A stretch of 64,000 bases of DNA. Source: Nageia nagi (lineage: Eukaryota > Pinophyta). The position numbers were made by a program, and so were the translations under genes. Shown here in pieces: positions 60,038-64,000 of the stretch. Location: positions 33,294,001-33,358,000 of the forward strand of contig JBITNC010000002.1 of NCBI GenBank assembly GCA_050084985.1. Direction: 5' to 3'. The notes under the pieces are model-generated. The model ran no database searches. It saw only the letters and a list, made by a program, of their open reading frames with translations, and had not been told where the DNA came from. Every line of letters starts with the position of its first letter. The stretch's first letter is position 1.

Positions 60038-60480
60038 TTACTCGCAAAGTGCTCTTCCTTTTATGAGCTTGGTGGGCTGAATTTCCACATCGTATTTTAG
60101 AATTTTTGAAATCCACCCGGGTCTTCCTTCTCCCAATTCTCCCTGCATAACATAATACCTAACATCCAGGTGTATAGTTAGAATCAAAATTCTGCTCTGA
60201 GCAATGTAATGTTTTAACTTACCGAGTGCTTTCACAATAGCTAAGAACTATTTTTCAATGAAAGTGTATTTTTCCTCACAACTGTTCATAGTCTGGCTGA
60301 AAAATGCGACTGGATATTCTTCATTTTTTTCGTACTTCTGGGTTAAAATAGCTGCAACACTAGTATCTAAACCATACGCGTACAGAATAAATTCTTTGCT
60401 AAAATTTGGATTTCTCAGTACAGGAGCTTTTGTAATTGCTACCTTAATTTTCTGAAAAGCTTCTTTACCTTCCTCAGTCC
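60038..60480 (-). pseudogene. Gypsy RNase H
   Basis: Standard Gypsy RNase H behind the RT: FILYAYGLDTSVAAILTQ (the first Asp position is Tyr-Gly-Leu-Asp, not the typical DAS), PVAFFSQTMN and the E of EEKYTFIEKE. After a stop at 60246 the rest runs MKALGKLKHYIAQ (about 60235) to ILKYDVEIQPTKLIKGRAL. Integrase starts about 30 bp later, with no second RNase H in between. Confidence 0.85.
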
Positions 60481-61300
60481 ATACAAAAGGAGTATCTTTT
60501 TTTAGCATCCGGGTGATAGGTTTGATAATGTTTGAGAAATCCTGAATAAATCTTCTAACAAAGTTAATCTGACCCAGAAAAGATTGCAGAGACTTCTTAT
60601 TAGATGGGAGAGACAAGTCGTTTATAGCTTTAACTCTATCTAGATCAATAGCCCATCCCTCTTTTGAAATGACATGGCCTAATAATTTACCCTCATCTAC
60701 TGCAAAGATAGACTTCTTAGGATTTAGGGATATACCATACCTCTTACATTTGATGAAGGCTTGCTCCAGATGTTGAACATGCATGTTTTTGTCATGAGAG
60801 AAAATAGCAATATCATCAAGGTATACCAACTGACTCTTATTTACCAGTTATCCAAATGCATAATCCATAGCTCTCTGAAAGGTAGCCCCTGCATTGGATA
60901 GTCCAAACGGCATTCTTTGAAAAGCAAATGTGCCCCATTTAGTTGTAAAAGCTATTTTGAACTGATCTTCATTCCAAACCCAAATCTGATTGTACCCGAA
61001 GAAAACCATCTATCAAAGAGAACTTTTCAGCTCCGGTTACAGTATTTAGTATTTGTTCCATTGGAGGTAAGGGGTAATGATCCTTCAGTGATACTCTATT
61101 CAAACCCCGGAAATCTACACACAACCTTATCTCGCCATTTTTCTTACGGACAGGCACAAGATTGGCTACCCAAGTGGAATGCTTGATGGGATAAATTATC
61201 CCAACCTTGTACAGTTTCAGCACCTCCTACTTCATGGCAACTTCGATCTTGGGGTTTACTAGTCTTTGTTTTTGTCTGACCGGTTTAGCATCATCTATCA
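60481..61300 (-). pseudogene. Gypsy reverse transcriptase
   Basis: RT with VPVRKKNGEIRLCVDFRGLN, HYPLPPMEQIL, the FQRMPFGLSNAGATFQ segment and the catalytic VYLDDIAIFSHD at about 60800-60830; then GHVISKEGWAID and SFLGQINFVRRFI. A frame change near 60970 and a TAA at about 60848 interrupt it. Confidence 0.93.
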
Positions 61301-61786
61301 ACTCAATTGTATGCTGTATCACTGATTTATCAAAAACCTTCAAATCATCATAAGACCAAGCAATAACATCAACATATGTTCTGCATAACTGTACAATTTC
61401 CTGAATCTATTCCGAAGTATTAGATATACCAATTTTTAATGACTTACCCAGAAAAATTTCATGTTCTTTATAGTTATCCGGGTTTATATTCATACCCTTT
61501 CTTTTTACCTGGTCACTCCTGTCAAACAATCCTTCAAATGGAATCAAATCTTTAGGGAGTTTATTATTATTCAGCTGAATTATGTTTTGTTCCCGAAAAA
61601 CTTCGGAGTCCTCTTCTCCTACTGCATGACATACCGCTTGTTGTAATAAAAATTGATTAATTTGAGCTTCGTCCTAGAAAACTTGCCAAAAGGAATCATT
61701 ATCCGAAACTGATGGCCTGAAAATGAGCTGAACACCCTTTCTCTAGAACCAATCATTTGTGGGATTAAAACTAGCTCCCATTTGTG
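61301..61786 (-). pseudogene. Gypsy aRNH-RT linker
   Basis: Degraded linker with the conserved pre-RT sequence (VIAWSYDDLKVFDKSVIQH on the minus strand at about 61310-61370), which starts the RT in Tat elements. The stretch to 61786 has two or more frame breaks. Confidence 0.7.
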
Positions 61787-62130
61787 CTAATGCGTCAGTT
61801 CTTGGTTGAATCTCCTTGGAACTGACTGAATATGCAATGCTTCGAAATGCTCAAATAGATCCCAAACCTGATTCCTGTAGGCTTTCAAATAATGATGTTT
61901 GACTGAACATTTACCTGTCACTTGTTTCACGATCAAATCTGAATCACCTTTGATCTTTAGACACTGAATTTTCATTTTGATAGCTTGTTCTAGTCCCACG
62001 CAAAGAGCTTCATATTCAGCCACGTTATTTGAACATAACTAGGTGAGTCTGAAAGAAAATCTATGCACCTTACCAATTGGGTTGGTCAGGATAATCCCAG
62101 CTCCGGATCCATTTTTGGATCTTGCCCCAT
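61787..62130 (-). pseudogene. Archaeal-type RNase H (aRNH) placed before the RT
   Basis: Begins WEMSFDGARSKNGSGAGIIL (first catalytic Asp) at the end of the 62039-63310 frame and, after a TAG at about 62040, continues NNVAEYEALCVGLEQAI (catalytic Glu) and LKIKGDSDLIVKQVTGK (second Asp), then NQVWDLFEHFEALHIQSVPR. This is the additional RNase H of Tat elements. There is a frameshift at about 61790. Here it lies between protease and RT rather than after the standard RNase H. Confidence 0.9.
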
Positions 62131-63310
62131 CAAAAGACATCTCCCACATTTCATTTCTCATGAAATCTTCCCTTGTGAGTTCTGGGATGAAAGATTCCAG
62201 CTCTATTAAATAATAATTTCCAAACTCCACGTCGTAGATGGTGTTGAGCATACTCATACTACAAGGGTCTTCGATTTGCAGCTCTTCTAGCAATTCGTTT
62301 GATTCTTCCAATTCACCAAAGTTTGCACAAACCTCCTCCTTTTTCTCTACGTGAAACTCAAAAATTTCCTCATTATTCAGTCTTACCCTCTTATTCCCAC
62401 AAGGGATCAAATAATGGGTGTAATCCATTGCTAGATAACCCCCTATCTTAGCTGTAAACTCTCTAGATAGACACAGCCCGAACAAAGGGGGCAGCTTAAC
62501 AACTACAATTTCCTGAATAATAATTACAGAGGGACACTTATGTATTTTCAGGACTACATCCTTGATTACTCCTACTATTTTGACAGGTGTGGAATCCAGT
62601 TGTAATACTTCGGTGGATGTTCTTGTCATAGGCAACCCCATTACATCGCACACTGCTTTAGGCATCACAGTAGTAGCTGCCCCAGAATCAACCAAACAAT
62701 TATGGAGTACATATCCTTCGATTTCCAGAGTCATGTAAAAAGCTGGAGGTTTTTTCTTTCCCATCCTCGGATATTTCAATGTTTCAAAAAGATTAAGCAC
62801 TCTTTCCATTCCTTCATTCAATGCTATAAGAGATGTTTTCAGTAAATCAATTTGTCTGGGAATTTTTAGAGCTTCAAACAAGGACACTCTCTTTGGATTT
62901 CTCTTTAGCTTTGCCATAATGTTGAACTCTGGGATAGCCGGAGGTTCGCCAATTTTGTTTTTGAATCTATCGGTAAATTTTTCTTGAAGCTGTAGAGTAT
63001 CATCTTTTCTCTGGTGCTTGGTAAGTGAAGGGAACCTTAACCTTCGGAGATTTTGATCACTAGCTTTAGGCGTCAGTTTGGTTTTCGAAAATGGGAATTT
63101 TTGGGGAACCATTTCCTTTTTTGGGATCTTTTCCTTAGAACCGGGAACTGCATCTTGCCTTTTAGGAAACACTGCTTCGGAACTCTTTTGGGGTTCAACT
63201 TTTCTTTTCGGAATGCTAGAGACTAGGGGACTTTTTCCTGATCTTATTTCCACAGCAAAAACTCCTATATCTGCTGGTGCAAAATTCATCAGGTTCACAT
63301 TTTGGTTCAC
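62131..63310 (-). pseudogene. Gypsy protease region
   Basis: A 423-codon open frame (62039-63310) that starts after gag. The N-terminal 170 residues are basic and low in complexity (SSIPKRKVEPQKSSEAVFPK). The retroviral-type aspartic protease reads LHNCLVDSGAATTVMPKAV (DSGA intact) at about 62660-62710, with the fold continuing to IVVVKLPPLFGLCLSREFTA. A Glu-rich linker leads to the aRNH. Confidence 0.9.
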
Positions 63311-64000
63311 GTCTCAGCTACACCGGGCAGAGGAATACCCCCACTTCTTGATAGATACTCCTGGTACTGATAAATAGGGCATGTGGTTTATTCATGAGCA
63401 TCATTGCAGGCCAAACACAAACTCGTGGCTGATCCGAAAGAGGAAGCTTGGCTTACATCTTCATTCAACACATGCTGAGCTTTTTCTACAGTAGGATAAG
63501 GATATCTTCTTGCATTGTTTTGTCTGCTTAGAATGGTAATCTGGTTTGCCATATTTCTACACAAGTTTTAGAGTTCCTGAATCTTCGATGATGAAGCTAC
63601 TCCTTGATTCATATTAGGTTGATAAGGGCTGGTAAAGCCAAGGGAGCTCTAGGGACTTGCAAGGGTGATGGCCACTGTTGAACAGGAGCGGGGATGCTGG
63701 CCAGCGGTGGAGCCAAACTAATTGCTTGAGGTCTCAAAATTTATTGTTGAGCGGTTACTGGAAAATAAGGCATTGGCATGCGACTTGGCAATTTTCCAAT
63801 TGCAATAAGATAGGATTCAGCATACACTGCTTGTCTATAGACCTTCGGGAAAGTATTTACTCCAGAATTTTGGATTTGCAGAGAGAGATCCGGAGGAAAG
63901 GCTCTCAGGTAATACATTAAGGCTTGAAATTGCTGAGGCCTAACTGGCATTGGGATTCTCATCCAAGTTTTCTGGAATCTAATATTGAAATCAGGGATAT
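63311..64000 (-). pseudogene. Gypsy gag C-terminal part
   Basis: Gag end, entering from the right edge. 63741-63962 reads ALMYYLRAFPPDLSLQIQNS and FPKVYRQAVYAESYLIAIGK, the helical capsid part of Tat-type gags. A zinc-knuckle-like CX2CX3HX4C (CLACNDAHE-TTC, with an in-frame stop) lies near 63375-63425. Capsid N-terminus and 5' LTR are outside the window. Confidence 0.8.

Larger units (their letters stand above)
54610..64000 (-). mobile_element. Ty3/Gypsy Tat-like element, coding region (5' end off window)
   Basis: Minus-strand Gypsy retrotransposon running off the right edge in gag. Order in the direction of translation is gag, zinc knuckle, protease, archaeal-type RNase H, RT, Gypsy RNase H, integrase without chromodomain, then the unknown long ORF. 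An extra archaeal-type RNase H marks the Tat lineage. The frame is broken by a few stops and frameshifts but is much better kept than the Copia copies, so the insertion is comparatively recent. Whether the 52819-54609 LTR belongs to this element is unresolved. Confidence 0.85.

Overview
The window looks like a gene-poor stretch of a large land-plant genome, most likely a gymnosperm. It is AT-rich and packed with nested, decayed LTR retrotransposons (Ty1/Copia and Ty3/Gypsy-Tat type) and LINE remnants, with one spliced nuclear gene. The gymnosperm assignment is inferred from element structure and gene density only. No tRNA, rRNA or CRISPR array was found.

Layout. (1) 1-16274: a minus-strand Copia element A, whose 3' end lies off the left edge and whose 5' LTR is 15777-16274. 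It is split by a complete plus-strand Copia element B (3923-13316) that carries paired 479-bp LTRs, PBS, PPT and a near-perfect 5-bp target duplication. (2) 16275-18080: leader and 5' LTR of an older minus-strand copy C. (3) 18090-32270: two decayed LINE copies of one family in opposite orientation. The minus-strand copy is split by complete minus-strand Copia element D (23115-31786, target duplication AATAC). (4) 32270-35250: AT-rich DNA with a duplicated ~420-bp segment, one copy of which holds a 99-bp solo-LTR-like insertion. (5) 35253-38288: the only host gene, a long coiled-coil protein matching the chloroplast starch-granule initiation protein MRC/PII1 of Arabidopsis (At4g32190). It has a short first exon, one intron and a one-base frameshift near the start of the long coiled coil. 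(6) 40180-46990: Copia element E of a different lineage, minus strand, with ~200-bp LTRs. (7) 47647-52818: Copia element F, same family as A-D, cut in gag by a 1.8-kb LTR (52819-54609). (8) 54610-64000: minus-strand Ty3/Gypsy Tat-like coding region running off the right edge, with gag, protease, an archaeal-type RNase H placed before the RT, RT, RNase H and integrase. A further ~1,170-codon frame of unknown function follows the integrase.

The most unusual features are in the last block: the protease-aRNH-RT-RNaseH-integrase order, the very long post-integrase frame, and an LTR whose inner edge carries a plus-strand Tat-type primer binding site although all coding next to it is on the minus strand. 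The Copia family A-D/F is also notable for a U3 palindrome kept through sequence drift, long variable leaders and copy-specific tandem arrays after pol.
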